In this document: in pieces, positions 1 to 8,434 of the stretch | How the letters are laid out: each line of letters begins with the position of its first letter | Numbering within the stretch: the stretch's first letter is position 1 | Assembly: GCF_014207935.1 (NCBI RefSeq) | Contig: NZ_JACHLL010000001.1 | Span: 806,001 to 870,000 of the forward strand | Direction of reading: 5' to 3' | Source: Pseudomonas fluvialis | GTDB taxonomy: Bacteria > Pseudomonadota > Gammaproteobacteria > Pseudomonadales > Pseudomonadaceae | DNA: 64,000 nucleotides | Notes under the pieces: generated by a model | Database searches by the model: none | What the model saw: the letters and a program-made list of their open reading frames with translations, nothing else | Told to the model about the DNA's origin: nothing | Program-made: the position numbers and the translations under genes

Positions 1-140
1 GCATCAAACTGTGGAAGGCCGGTTTCTACGTGCGCTTCGGCGGCGACACCCTGCAGTTCGGCCCGACCTTCAACACCAAGCCCGAGCAGCTGGACAGCCT
101 GTTCAACGCCGTCGGCGATGTGCTGAACAGCCTCGACTGA
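1..140 (+). CDS. bauA: beta-alanine:pyruvate aminotransferase, C-terminal end (partial)
   Basis: Only the last 45 codons are present; the gene starts before the window. The visible tail contains [13 protein letters not shown] and ends in DVLNSLD, which resembles the end of class III PLP-dependent omega-amino acid:pyruvate transaminases. Family knowledge: these enzymes convert beta-alanine and pyruvate to malonate semialdehyde and alanine. A CoA-acylating semialdehyde dehydrogenase follows 68 bp downstream in the same direction, which is the expected next step and supports the call. The active-site lysine lies outside the window, so the assignment rests on the tail and the neighbour. Confidence 0.7.
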   Translation, partial: IKLWKAGFYVRFGGDTLQFGPTFNTKPEQLDSLFNAVGDVLNSLD

Positions 141-154
141 TACGCCTTTGGCAC

Positions 155-174
155 CCCTCTCCTGCGGGAGAGGG
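155..174. repeat. CCCTCTCC hairpin in the bauA-mmsA spacer
   Basis: An 8-bp perfect stem (CCCTCTCC / GGAGAGGG) with a 4-nt loop. The same sequence type recurs in the pstB-phoU spacer and in the LysR-aspA spacer of this window, so it looks like a dispersed intergenic palindrome. It may also act as a weak processing or attenuation hairpin. Confidence 0.5.
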
Positions 175-208
175 CGTACGACCCGAATTCACATTGAGAG
201 AGATGCCC

Positions 209-1705
209 ATGAGCACCATCGCCCACCTGATCAACGGCGAAATCGTTTTCCGCAGCGGCCGCACCACCCCGGTCTTCAACCCGTCCATGGGTGAGGCCAT
301 CCGCCAGGTCGAACTGGCCGACGCCGCCACCATCCAGCTCGCCATCGATTCCGCCAAGGCTGCCTTCCCGGCCTGGCGCAACACCCCGCCGGCCAAGCGC
401 GCCCAGGTCATGTTCCGCTTCAAGCAACTGCTGGAAGCCAACAAGGACAAGATCGCTGCGATGATCAGCGAAGAGCACGGCAAGACCCTCGAAGACGCCG
501 TGGGCGAGCTGCAGCGCGGTATCGAAAACGTCGAGTACGCCTGTGGCGCGCCGGAACTGCTGAAAGGCGAATACAACCGCAACGTCGGCCCGAACATCGA
601 CAGCTGGTCCGATCACCAGCCGCTGGGCGTGGTCGCCGGCATCACCCCGTTCAACTTCCCGGCCATGGTGCCGCTGTGGATGTACCCGCTGGCCATCGTC
701 TGCGGCAACTGCTTCATCCTGAAGCCGTCCGAGCGCGACCCGAGCTCCACCCTGTACATCGCCGAACTGCTGCACGAAGCCGGCCTGCCCAAGGGCGTGC
801 TGAACGTCATCAACGGTGACAAGGCTGCCGTGGACGCCCTGATCGAAGCCCCGGAAGTCAAAGCCATCAGCTTCGTCGGCTCCACCCCGATCGCCGAATA
901 CATCTACACCGAAGCCAACCGCCGCGGTAAGCGCGTGCAGGCCCTCGGTGGCGCCAAGAACCACGCCGTGGTGCTGCCGGACGCCGACCTGGACAACACC
1001 GTCAACGCCCTGATGGGTGCCGCCTACGGCTCCTGCGGCGAGCGCTGCATGGCCATCTCCGTGGTCGTGACCGTGGGTGACCACGTGGCCGACGCGCTGG
1101 TGGAAAAACTGGTCCCGAAAATCCAGGCCCTGAAAGTCGGCGCCGGCACCTCCTGCGGCCTCGACATGGGCCCGCTGGTCACCGGCGCGGCGCGCGACAA
1201 GGTCAAGGGCTACATCGACGCTGGCGAAGCGCAGGGCGCCAAGCTGGTGGTCGATGGCCGCGGCCTGGTCGTGCCGGGCAATGAGGCCGGCTTCTTCCTC
1301 GGCGGCACCCTGTTCGATCACGTCACCCCGGACATGACCATCTACCGCGAGGAAATCTTCGGCCCGGTCCTCTGCATCGTCCGCGTCAACAGCCTGGAAG
1401 ACGCCATGCAGCTGATCAACGACCACGAATACGGCAACGGCACCTGCCTGTTCACCCGTGACGGCGAAGCCGCCCGCCTGTTCTGCGACGAGATCGAAGT
1501 GGGCATGGTCGGCATCAACGTGCCGCTGCCGGTGCCGGTCAGCTACCACAGCTTTGGCGGCTGGAAGCGCTCGCTGTTCGGCGACCTGCACGCCTACGGC
1601 CCGGACGGTGTGCGCTTCTACACCAAGCGCAAGACCATCACCCAGCGCTGGCCGCAGCGCGCCTCCCACGAGGCCGCGCAGTTCGCCTTCCCGAGCAACG
1701 GCTAA
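209..1705 (+). CDS. mmsA: CoA-acylating (methyl)malonate-semialdehyde dehydrogenase
   Basis: A 498-aa aldehyde dehydrogenase-superfamily enzyme expected to oxidise malonate or methylmalonate semialdehyde to acetyl-CoA or propionyl-CoA with NAD and CoA. The MMSDH-type motif GGAKNH is present, with the catalytic cysteine at residue 280 in GERCMAIS and the late motif [10 protein letters not shown]. The reading frame is open further upstream, but it would run through bauA and a hairpin. I chose the ATG that gives [11 protein letters not shown], the usual start of the family; another ATG lies two codons earlier. Placement directly after the beta-alanine transaminase gene suggests a role in beta-alanine catabolism (bauC of P. 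aeruginosa) rather than valine catabolism; this is inference from context. Confidence 0.93.
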   Translation: MSTIAHLINGEIVFRSGRTTPVFNPSMGEAIRQVELADAATIQLAIDSAKAAFPAWRNTPPAKRAQVMFRFKQLLEANKDKIAAMISEEHGKTLEDAVGELQRGIENVEYACGAPELLKGEYNRNVGPNIDSWSDHQPLGVVAGITPFNFPAMVPLWMYPLAIVCGNCFILKPSERDPSSTLYIAELLHEAGLPKGVLNVINGDKAAVDALIEAPEVKAISFVGSTPIAEYIYTEANRRGKRVQALGGAKNHAVVLPDADLDNTVNALMGAAYGSCGERCMAISVVVTVGDHVADALVEKLVPKIQALKVGAGTSCGLDMGPLVTGAARDKVKGYIDAGEAQGAKLVVDGRGLVVPGNEAGFFLGGTLFDHVTPDMTIYREEIFGPVLCIVRVNSLEDAMQLINDHEYGNGTCLFTRDGEAARLFCDEIEVGMVGINVPLPVPVSYHSFGGWKRSLFGDLHAYGPDGVRFYTKRKTITQRWPQRASHEAAQFAFPSNG

Positions 1706-1717
1706 GCTGAACACCAG

Positions 1718-1743
1718 AGGGCTGATCGCAGGATCAGCCCTTT
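1718..1743 (+). terminator. intrinsic terminator after mmsA
   Basis: A perfect stem AGGGCTGATC / GATCAGCCCT with a 4-nt loop followed by T residues, 12 bp after the mmsA stop. It would end the bauA-mmsA transcript. Confidence 0.8.
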
Positions 1744-1965
1744 GTGCATCAAGCGGTTTTGTACCAGCGCCGGCGACCATAAGCCGACGCCCCTGCAAAA
1801 CCGATGTACGCAGTAAACCAGCCGCGCGGGCGCGGCGTTGGTGCAGTGACCCGGTTCCACCGGTTACGGCACCCCTTGGGTGAGCGGGTTCACGGCCAAC
1901 GTGACCGGCAAGCCCGCTCTCCCAAGGGCAGCCCACTTCAATCAACAGAAGAGGACTTCCCTGCA

Positions 1966-2751
1966 ATGAGCAAACCCATGATTGGTCTCCCCCTGTGCCG
2001 CTGGCAGCTGACTGACCGCGACATCGGCTGGTTCCACCTGGTGGGCGAGAAATACATCCAGTCCGTCACCGGCTACGGCGCCTTCCCGCTGATGATCCCG
2101 GCCTTTGGCGATGACCTGGACATGGACACCGTGCTGAACAGCGTCTCCGGCATCATGTTCGGCGGCTCGCTGTCCAACGTGCACCCCAGCTTCTACGGCG
2201 ACGAGCATCCCGGCCTGGGCCTGGCCGACAAACCCCGCGACGCCACCGTACTGCGCCTGATGCGCGCCTGTATCGACCGTGGCATCCCCTTCCTCGGCAT
2301 CTGCCGTGGCGTGCAGGAGCTCAACGTCCTACACGGCGGCACCCTGCACCGCGAAGTGCACAACGTCGATGGTCGCCTGGATCACCGCGAGGTGAAGGAC
2401 GTGCCGGACGATGTAGCCTACGGCCCGATTCATACCGTGAAGCTGACCGAGGGCGGCCTGCTGCAGCGCATCATCGGTGCCAGCGAGATGAAGGTGAACT
2501 CGCTGCACGGTCAGGGCATCGACCGTCTGGGCGAGGGCCTGCAGGTGGAGGCGGTGTGTGAGGACGGGCAGATCGAGGCGGTCAGCGTGAAAGGCGCTAA
2601 GGCGTTTGCCATGGGTGTGCAGTGGCACCCCGAATACCGCTATTGGGAGAACGCGCAGTACAACGCGCTGCTGGGCGCCTTCCATGAGGCGGCGAGGGCG
2701 TATCAGGCAAAAAAGTCTGAACGGAGGAAAGAGGCCGTGGCGATGGCCTGA
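1966..2751 (+). CDS. puuD: gamma-glutamyl-gamma-aminobutyrate hydrolase, peptidase C26 family
   Basis: A 261-aa class I glutamine amidotransferase-like hydrolase. The catalytic triad is visible: nucleophile Cys113 in GICRG, and His221 and Glu223 in QWHPEY. Family knowledge: PuuD/SpuA enzymes cleave gamma-glutamyl-GABA to glutamate and GABA in the gamma-glutamylated putrescine pathway. The ATG used (MSKPMIGLPL) gives the usual family start; the frame is open about 160 bp further upstream, but that stretch is intergenic in character. The gene stands alone between two intrinsic terminators. Its position beside beta-alanine catabolism fits a polyamine-degradation theme. The last 12 residues are charged and probably not part of the fold. 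Confidence 0.9.
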   Translation: MSKPMIGLPLCRWQLTDRDIGWFHLVGEKYIQSVTGYGAFPLMIPAFGDDLDMDTVLNSVSGIMFGGSLSNVHPSFYGDEHPGLGLADKPRDATVLRLMRACIDRGIPFLGICRGVQELNVLHGGTLHREVHNVDGRLDHREVKDVPDDVAYGPIHTVKLTEGGLLQRIIGASEMKVNSLHGQGIDRLGEGLQVEAVCEDGQIEAVSVKGAKAFAMGVQWHPEYRYWENAQYNALLGAFHEAARAYQAKKSERRKEAVAMA

Positions 2752-2781
2752 GGTGGTGAATGCGCCTGAGCGTTAAATAAG

Positions 2782-2807
2782 AAGGCCCGTCGAGAGACGG
2801 GCCTTTT
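2782..2807 (+). terminator. intrinsic terminator after puuD
   Basis: Stem AAGGCCCGTC / GACGGGCCTT with a GAGA loop and a run of T, 30 bp past the stop codon. Confidence 0.85.
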
Positions 2808-2875
2808 GCTTCAACCAACAAATAAAATACAATTCCCGCATATAAAATCAAAATAACCAGCAATAAATAAAAAAC

Positions 2876-3490
2876 ATGAAAATCAAAAATTCATACTTAT
2901 TGATAGCAGCAGCCATGTTACACGGCTGCTCTACAGCCGACATGTACACAGAACCGACCGACCATAAAGCAGCAAACCTTAGGATAACCACATCAAATCC
3001 AACAGAATTCAAATTCTGTTTGGCCGTTGCAACTGTTAACCCCACCACGTGCAAAGGCGACAAAATTATTGGCGGCATTAGCTGCAGACCTGAGGCAGAC
3101 GAGAAGCGACTGGGCATGCCAGAATCTGTTCCACCAAGAGATGGTGTTCTAGAGAGGAAAATCCCCAGCAACAAGACATTTTCAATTGCCCCACTAATGT
3201 TATTCCAAGACATTGACTTTGGCGACCTAGTGAGTAGTCCATCGAAGTACGTAGGACTTACCTTGGGTGCATGTAGAGTTCCCATGTTCACCCCAGAAGA
3301 GTCTGGAAACTACCAGATTGATTTTTCAATCGCCCCCGGCAACTGCGATGTGAAACTATACAAATTCGACAACAATGGCACGCGAACAGACATAACAAAT
3401 AATCAGCAAAGCTTTGTGGAACTAATATCAAACAACAACAATACCGGCTCCCTTCTATGCGAAGAGAAAGGCGATGATTGGGTCGAATAA
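2876..3490 (+). CDS. putative lipoprotein, AT-rich accessory gene
   Basis: A 204-aa protein I do not recognise. It begins with a type II signal peptide: a KIK basic start, a hydrophobic stretch and the lipobox LHGC with the modified Cys at residue 18, so it should be a membrane-anchored lipoprotein. Six or more further cysteines in the mature part suggest disulfides. Base composition is clearly AT-rich compared with the flanking chromosome, and codon use is unlike the neighbours, which points to recent acquisition. It overlaps the start of the next lipoprotein gene by 17 bp, so the two are probably translated together. Function unknown. Confidence 0.75.
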   Translation: MKIKNSYLLIAAAMLHGCSTADMYTEPTDHKAANLRITTSNPTEFKFCLAVATVNPTTCKGDKIIGGISCRPEADEKRLGMPESVPPRDGVLERKIPSNKTFSIAPLMLFQDIDFGDLVSSPSKYVGLTLGACRVPMFTPEESGNYQIDFSIAPGNCDVKLYKFDNNGTRTDITNNQQSFVELISNNNNTGSLLCEEKGDDWVE

Positions 3491-3923
3491 TAAATTGCGG
3501 CGCACTGCCTTAATAACCCTACTTACATCATCGATATTTGGGTGCACTCTCACCCCGCTAGAAAAATTATCAGAACCACCAAATTTGAAAATCGTAAATC
3601 TAGCCCCGGGATATGAGTCAGGCATAAAAAGAATTGAAAATAAAGAATTAAAGAACCTACTCAAGACCATGCCTGACAGTATATACACCCCACCCGGAAG
3701 GCATCGAATAGAGCTCGAGATATCCATACCAAAGCTTACCCCGCCCCTAGGCTTAACCGGTTGGACTGTCATCACAAGATGCATGTGGATCGACATTCTA
3801 GAAAATGACTCATATATAATCGAGACAAAAGTTAATTCTCGAAAACCCTTATATAGAGTTCGTTCAGAGTCCGGGAGAAAAGTCTTGTGGGGGGACTGCA
3901 ACCTCAAAAACGACTACTTATAG
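3474..3923 (+). CDS. putative lipoprotein, second of an AT-rich pair
   Basis: A 149-aa unrecognised protein with a basic N-terminus (KLRR), a hydrophobic segment and the lipobox IFGC with Cys at about residue 24. The mature part is rich in prolines near SIYTPPG and ends WGDCNLKNDYL. The composition is as AT-rich as the upstream partner, with which it shares a 17-bp overlap, suggesting one transcription and translation unit moved in together. The pair sits immediately before a MITE-like element. No function can be assigned. Confidence 0.75.
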   Translation: MIGSNNKLRRTALITLLTSSIFGCTLTPLEKLSEPPNLKIVNLAPGYESGIKRIENKELKNLLKTMPDSIYTPPGRHRIELEISIPKLTPPLGLTGWTVITRCMWIDILENDSYIIETKVNSRKPLYRVRSESGRKVLWGDCNLKNDYL

Positions 3924-3979
3924 CAAGCGGGGACACGCCTCATTTAATCCCGCAACATCGCTTTTCGCCTTTTCGGCGA

Positions 3980-4542
3980 GTTACTTTCTCTTTGCGTGTG
4001 CAAAGAGAAAGTAACCAAAGAGAAAACACACCCGGCATCCGGGTCTGGCGGCTGCGCCACCAGACTTCCCTCGCTACATCGCCGTTCCAGGGGCCGGCGT
4101 ACAAGGGGCATCCAAGCCCCTTTACGCCTTTGGCGGCATCCCTGCCGCCAATCCCCTTCCACGTCGATTCCACTCGGCCTCCTGACGGGACCCGATCCCA
4201 GCCCGCAAGGCCGTGCATTGAGCAAAAAGCTGATTTTGAAAAGCCTGAAGTCGCTGCCCGGTTACGAGCCAAACGCTGGAGATTCGGTCGCGCTACCGTC
4301 CCCGTCAGAAGGCCGAGCGCAGGTGTTGTGGAGGGGGATGCGAGACAGGGAGCGAGGCTTAAAGGGCCACGACGGCCCTTGTAAGCCGGCCCCCGGAGCG
4401 GCACCGGAGGAGCGAAGCGAAGTAACAGCCGCAGGCTGGCCCGAAGGGTGAGCGAAGCGAATCAGGTTCGCGCAGCGAAACCCGGATGTCGGGGTGGCCT
4501 TCTCTTTGGTTACTTTCTCTTGGCCAGACAAGAGAAAGTGAC
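3980..4542. mobile_element. MITE-like element with hairpin terminal inverted repeats
   Basis: The left end is a perfect 15-bp stem (GTTACTTTCTCTTTG and its complement) with a 6-nt loop, followed by CCAAAGAGAA. The right end is the same block in inverse orientation: TTCTCTTTGG and then a 14-bp stem (GTTACTTTCTCTTG) with one mismatch. Read in opposite directions, the two ends match over about 45 bp. The 470-bp interior is GC-rich, has no convincing gene, and holds further inverted CCCGGATG/CATCCGGG sequence near both ends. No transposase and no clear target duplication were seen. I recall similar sequences scattered in Pseudomonas and Xanthomonas genomes, often with spurious ORF calls. Confidence 0.6.
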
Positions 4543-4869
4543 GCGCCGTGCAAGGCGCAACCAGTCGCCAAACGCCGAGGAAAGCGCTGCGGACTAACCG
4601 CACGGCTAACGCCCCCATCCCCAACAATCCGACACTGCGCCATGCCTCATCCCTGAGCACAAAAAGAAAGCTCGACCTTAACCGGAACGCCCGTCACAAA
4701 CCAGCGCCAGCGCGCATGCCAGACCAGTCAGCGCAGCCCCCGCCAGATCAGTCGGCAGTGCAAAGCCCTCTCAAGGGTAATCACCCGCCATTCACCGTCT
4801 CACTGATGGCGGCGCAACCGGGCGGCCATCCGCTAAAACACTCATACCCATCTATCGAGGACACTCCCC
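4543..4869. other. intergenic, no gene seen
   Basis: About 330 bp between the MITE-like element and the ABA4-like gene. Open frames here are short, overlap on both strands and have no family resemblance. The promoter of the downstream gene must lie in it, but I cannot pick out clear -35/-10 hexamers. Confidence 0.5.
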
Positions 4870-5310
4870 ATGCCGGCGCTCAGCCAGAAACGCCTGTTCC
4901 AACTCTCCAGCCTGGTCGCACTCGGCGGCTGGAGCATTCTGCTGGTACTGCCCGGCTGGGCCATGGGGCCCAAGGTGGTGCTGGGCGTGGCGGTGGTGCT
5001 GCTGTGCGTGCTGTACGGCGCCGGGCTGGTACAGGCGCTGACCAGCCGGGGCGACCGCAGCCTGGGCAAGCCGGGCTTCTTCAGCCTGCGCGGCGTACTG
5101 GCCCTGTTCAGCAATCCCAAGGCGGTGCTGGCGGCGTGGATTCATATCCTCGCCTTCGATCTGCTGGCCGGGCTGTACATCCAGCAGCAGGGGGCGCTGC
5201 AGGGCATCAGCCACCTGTGGATGGTGCCCTGCTACCTGCTGACGCTGATGTTCGGCCCGCTGGGTCTGCTGCTGTTTCTGCTGATCAGCCAGCTGCACGG
5301 CGCCGGCTGA
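4870..5310 (+). CDS. ABA4-like family membrane protein (DUF4281)
   Basis: A 146-aa integral membrane protein with about four hydrophobic helices. The conserved-looking central block FSNPKAVLAAWIHILAFDLL and the later segment PCYLLTLMFGPLGLLLF resemble the ABA4/DUF4281 family. Plant ABA4 is needed for neoxanthin synthesis; the bacterial role is not known and I do not infer one. The ATG is preceded by CGAGGA at suitable spacing. It is monocistronic and convergent with the next gene. Confidence 0.7.
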   Translation: MPALSQKRLFQLSSLVALGGWSILLVLPGWAMGPKVVLGVAVVLLCVLYGAGLVQALTSRGDRSLGKPGFFSLRGVLALFSNPKAVLAAWIHILAFDLLAGLYIQQQGALQGISHLWMVPCYLLTLMFGPLGLLLFLLISQLHGAG

Positions 5311-5352
5311 AACGGCTGGCGGCGGCCGGCGCCGAGGGCAGAGCCGGGAGGG

Positions 5353-6135
5353 CTATTGCCCTGCCTGGGCATCCTGCGGCAGACGCAGCCCCAGGCGTGT
5401 CTTCATCTCCAGCTCCAGCTCCGCCACACGCCCGCTGGCCATGAGCCTGACCAGTTCCTCTTCGAATATCTTCGACAGGCGCTCGCCGTCCGGATGGTTC
5501 CTGGAAAAGCTCAGCCAGAAGCCGTCGAGTGAAATCATCCCGACACGCTCGATCTGCGGGCCGAGCTTCTCTTCGAGAATCCGCAACTGCCCCGGCAGGC
5601 TGTTCATGATGATGAAATCCACCCGGCCCTTGATCAGCATGTTCAGCAAATTGGCATCCGAGCGCGCCACCGCGCGTTCAATCTTCGGGTTCTGCATGAA
5701 GTCGCTGGGATAGGTGTAGGCATTGGTGATGCCAACGCGGTGGCCTTGCAGATCCTTGCCGCTCAACTCTGGCTGGAAGCGCCCACGCCGGGCAAAAATG
5801 GCCAGCCCCTCATGAAACATGGGCGTGGGATGCCAATAGTATTGGTCGCGATTGGCATCGGTGATGGTGACGTTGAAGCAGGCCACGGCGTAGCCGGTTT
5901 GTGCGTAATGCAGGCAGCGCGAGAAGGGCACGGTAATGAACTCCACCGCAATATCGCGGCGGGCAAATATCTCGCGTACCAGCGCCGGGGTGAAACCCGC
6001 AGGCTCCGGACTGTCGGCCTGCCTGGCCGAATAGGGCGGCCAGTCATCCTCGGCGGCAATCAGGATACGCTCGGCATGTGCCTGGCCGATCAGGACAGAC
6101 AGGAGTGCCGCGAGCAGATAGCGCGGGATGTCCAT
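5353..6135 (-). CDS. periplasmic solute-binding protein, SBP family 3-like (orphan)
   Basis: A 260-aa protein with a Sec signal peptide ending near GQAHA and then the type-3 solute-binding start ILIAAEDDWPPYS. The two-lobe pattern is present (FTPALVREIFARRDI, then GHRVGITNAYTYP). Family knowledge: such proteins bind amino acids or similar solutes for ABC uptake or for sensors. No permease or ATPase gene is adjacent, so it may act as a sensor subunit or use a distant transporter. It is one of four such orphan genes in this window. Ligand unknown. Confidence 0.85.
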   Translation of the reverse strand: MDIPRYLLAALLSVLIGQAHAERILIAAEDDWPPYSARQADSPEPAGFTPALVREIFARRDIAVEFITVPFSRCLHYAQTGYAVACFNVTITDANRDQYYWHPTPMFHEGLAIFARRGRFQPELSGKDLQGHRVGITNAYTYPSDFMQNPKIERAVARSDANLLNMLIKGRVDFIIMNSLPGQLRILEEKLGPQIERVGMISLDGFWLSFSRNHPDGERLSKIFEEELVRLMASGRVAELELEMKTRLGLRLPQDAQAGQ

Positions 6136-6296
6136 GGGCGAGGCCTTTGGCTGCCGAGAGAGTGTTTGCCGAACTGTACGAGTATTAAGCAGGCGCTCCT
6201 TTTTGGCGGCTACCCAGACGGGTGGTCACGGCATACGAAGAGGCAAATGGCAATGCTGAGAGCCCCGCTTGGTCTCGCACTTGCGTCTTCCCAACG

Positions 6297-6325
6297 AACG
6301 CGGCTCGCTTCTAACGAGCCGCGTT
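6297..6325 (-). terminator. hairpin downstream of the ribonuclease gene
   Basis: An 11-bp perfect stem AACGCGGCTCG / CGAGCCGCGTT with a 7-nt loop, 17 bp after the stop of the minus-strand ribonuclease gene. There is no strong T run on the minus strand, so termination there is likely but not certain. Confidence 0.55.
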
Positions 6326-6342
6326 ATCACACCGCGCCTGTA

Positions 6343-6705
6343 TTACTGCCGGACCTCACAGAAACTGCTGTAGTGCGTGTCGGTGTAGTACTGATCCAGC
6401 ACCTGGTTCTTCTCGCCCCCCAGCACAAGCAGCACCAGCCGATGTGCACCGCGGCCACCCGCCTGGTTCATGCCCAGATCGTACTCACGATAGGTTTCGT
6501 TCTTGCCGGCAGCCGGCAACAGTTTTTCATTGTTGTTGAATACCGTACCCCGACCGGCAACGGCCTCAACCTTGGCATCGCGATAATCTTCGCGCTCTGC
6601 GGCCGGAATGACACTTTTGCAAACCGGAATCTTGCCGCCGGCGAAAACGGATGAAGCACCTACACACAGCAGCAAGGCGCACAGTTTAATGCTGATCGAT
6701 TTCAT
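6343..6705 (-). CDS. secreted guanyl-specific ribonuclease (RNase N1/T1/Sa family)
   Basis: A 120-aa precursor with a Sec signal peptide (cleavage likely after SSVFA, residue 22). The mature protein has the microbial ribonuclease pattern: RGTVFNNNEKLLP, catalytic Glu74 in TYREYDLG, Arg89 in GRGAHRLV, and His111 in YTDTHYSSF. Cys29 and Cys116 (mature 7 and 94) correspond to the single disulfide I recall in RNase Sa (Cys7-Cys96). The Glu-Arg spacing of 15 matches; the Arg-His spacing is a few residues longer. Family knowledge: these enzymes cut single-stranded RNA after guanosine. The ATG used is preceded by GTGAGAA; a GTG four codons upstream is possible. No barstar-type inhibitor gene is adjacent, so the signal peptide may be the producer's only protection. 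Confidence 0.85.
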   Translation of the reverse strand: MKSISIKLCALLLCVGASSVFAGGKIPVCKSVIPAAEREDYRDAKVEAVAGRGTVFNNNEKLLPAAGKNETYREYDLGMNQAGGRGAHRLVLLVLGGEKNQVLDQYYTDTHYSSFCEVRQ

Positions 6706-6806
6706 CGTTATTCTCACTATTCAATAATTGATTGCACACTGAGCAAGACTCACCAGCAGACAGTCACCACAACTGGACTGCCCGTCAGTGCGTCAGTAGC
6801 TGAAAC

Positions 6807-7868
6807 TTAAAGCGGTTTATCGGTAGCACTGGTTTTCCCCGGCCAGACACCGCTCATGTCAATTTCCCGAGCACCGGTCAGCCACTGCCCCAGCGGACTT
6901 GGCCAACTGAAGTTGTAGTGATCATCATTCGATACACCCTTGAAGGTGACCTTGGCCTGGATATTGGTCGCGGTCAGCGGAATATTGCCGACGGTTTTGG
7001 AAATACCACCACTGAGCTTGAAGTCTTCTTTGACCGGGCCCTGCGGCGTGTCGTAGGTCAGACTGATGCTGGTGATATATGTGCAGCCTGGCTTGTTGTT
7101 GAAGAGAATCTTGAAGGCGCCCAACTGCGTAATCCAATTGGGAATCAGCAAATTTCCGTCAAACGAGGCAAAGGTATAAGCAATGGGCACCGGCGCGCTG
7201 GCCAGGGTATCCGCCTGGAAAGGCCACAGGTGTTGATCGACACTTTGGGTCTGGTTGGTGGACACGTAGGAACCCTTTCCATCAGCACCCGCCAGCATGT
7301 CCTGCACGGCACCGGCCGAGCCGCTGATCGAAAACGATGAGCTGTCATCCTGGGAGCCGACATTCAACCCGCTGTTGGCATAGATCACACTGGTGATCAC
7401 GCCAAAGCCCTGCGCCATGCCGCCATTGGCACTCATACTGACTGATGCAGCCTGGCTGGCCAGCCAATTCAGGCTGTCAGCCTGGGTCAGCTCGGTGAGA
7501 TCGGTGGCATAGGCTTCCGACGCAATCCCGAACTCCGAGGCGATCGAACCGACGGAGGAGAAGGTCCATTTGACCTCGGTGCCAGCCGTAATCTTGGTTC
7601 CGGTTTCCGGGTCGGTGGCGGAGCCATCGAGCTGAATATTGCTTTGCGTGCGGTGAACATTGGTGGAGGAAAGCTTCCACTGGTTGGGCACGCTGCGGCT
7701 GGCACTACTGAAGTTTGGCAACTGCTCTTTAACCAGCGTGAAGTTGCCGCTATCCGGCGCAACAATCCCCACAGCGCCAACTTTGATAGTCGGGTCCAGC
7801 GTCCAGTTGCCCCAATAAGCAGCGCGGCCGTCACGAATCAACTTGGTAAACGAAAGATTCCAATTCAT
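6807..7868 (-). CDS. unrecognised 353-aa protein beside the ribonuclease gene
   Basis: I cannot place this protein in a family. The start MNWNLSFTK has an AGGAA ribosome site 6-7 nt upstream; the frame is open for 86 codons before it, but without coding character. There is no signal peptide. The N-terminus reads AYWGNWTLDPTIKVGAVGI. The middle (residues 140-220) is rich in Ser, Gly and Ala with GGMAQGFGVITSVIYA and SGLNVGSQDDSSSFSI, and the C-terminal half is beta-like (TYITSISLTYDTPQG, NIQAKVTFKGVSNDDHYNF, DMSGVWPG). The alternating Ser/Gly/hydrophobic pattern would suit a beta-sandwich or beta-hairpin protein, possibly membrane-inserting, but that is speculation. It lies 101 bp upstream of the ribonuclease gene on the same strand with no clear terminator between, so they may be co-transcribed. 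Confidence 0.75.
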   Translation of the reverse strand: MNWNLSFTKLIRDGRAAYWGNWTLDPTIKVGAVGIVAPDSGNFTLVKEQLPNFSSASRSVPNQWKLSSTNVHRTQSNIQLDGSATDPETGTKITAGTEVKWTFSSVGSIASEFGIASEAYATDLTELTQADSLNWLASQAASVSMSANGGMAQGFGVITSVIYANSGLNVGSQDDSSSFSISGSAGAVQDMLAGADGKGSYVSTNQTQSVDQHLWPFQADTLASAPVPIAYTFASFDGNLLIPNWITQLGAFKILFNNKPGCTYITSISLTYDTPQGPVKEDFKLSGGISKTVGNIPLTATNIQAKVTFKGVSNDDHYNFSWPSPLGQWLTGAREIDMSGVWPGKTSATDKPL

Positions 7869-8188
7869 CGATTTATTCCTTTCAAGGCGTGGTACTCGGC
7901 AGTTTTCTGACTGCCTGTGCAGTTTTTGCCTGGCATGGACGGCGTTCACGACTGGAAGCACGGCGACAATGTTCGCGGCGGTTTGATCCTGCATTCCGGG
8001 TGCGGTGGTTGGAATTCGGCAAATGCGGTATTGAAAAAGTTGGCCATTAGCGAGCCCCGAAATTGGGACAGACTGAGTGGCAAGGAACTTCGACGGCAAA
8101 TAACTATTAATTGATTGGCTGCACAAAACCGGGATTGCCCGGTTTCCGCCAAGGGTGCTAGTTTGCCGGGCGTTGCCTACATACAGGG
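7869..8188. other. divergent intergenic region between the 353-aa gene and the LuxR-type pair
   Basis: A 320-bp spacer that must hold the promoters for both directions. It contains a hairpin AAACCGGG / CCCGGTTT with a 4-nt loop at 8126-8145, close to the first HTH gene, and an AT-rich stretch near 8100-8115 that could be a promoter. No gene seen. Confidence 0.5.
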
Positions 8189-8434
8189 ATGTGTTATGAG
8201 CAGCTGGCGGTGGCCGCGGTGGATATAAAAACTACCCGAAGGGAACTTGAGGTCTTGTCGCTTATTGCCAGAGGCTATACCGACAGGGAAGTGGCTGATT
8301 TATTGAAGTTTTCTCTGGCCAGCGCGCGAAAACATCGAGAAAACTTATTAACCAAGTTTTCCGCCAACAAGTCCGTGCAATTAATCCCGCAGTTCTTCGC
8401 CACCAGTGGCGTTGCCCCCGCAGAAGGCTGCTGA
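8189..8434 (+). CDS. stand-alone LuxR/GerE-type HTH protein, first of a pair
   Basis: An 81-aa protein consisting almost only of a GerE-like DNA-binding domain: TTRRELEVLSLIARGYTD, then REVADLL, then a recognition-helix region SLASARKHRENLLTKF. No receiver, autoinducer or PAS domain is attached. The ATG has AGGG abutting it, which is too close to be a good ribosome site; a GTG eight residues into the frame is an alternative start. The gene overlaps the next HTH gene by 29 bp. It is transcribed away from the 353-aa gene and is a candidate regulator of it. GC content is lower than in the surrounding chromosome. Confidence 0.7.
   Translation: MCYEQLAVAAVDIKTTRRELEVLSLIARGYTDREVADLLKFSLASARKHRENLLTKFSANKSVQLIPQFFATSGVAPAEGC

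Noticed and set aside
26..1966. Long open frame opposite mmsA
   Set aside because: It mirrors the codon pattern of a well-supported gene in GC-rich DNA and has no family resemblance.
3887..4660. Several overlapping short frames on both strands inside the MITE-like element
   Set aside because: They arise from repeat DNA, lack ribosome sites and have no coherent protein character.
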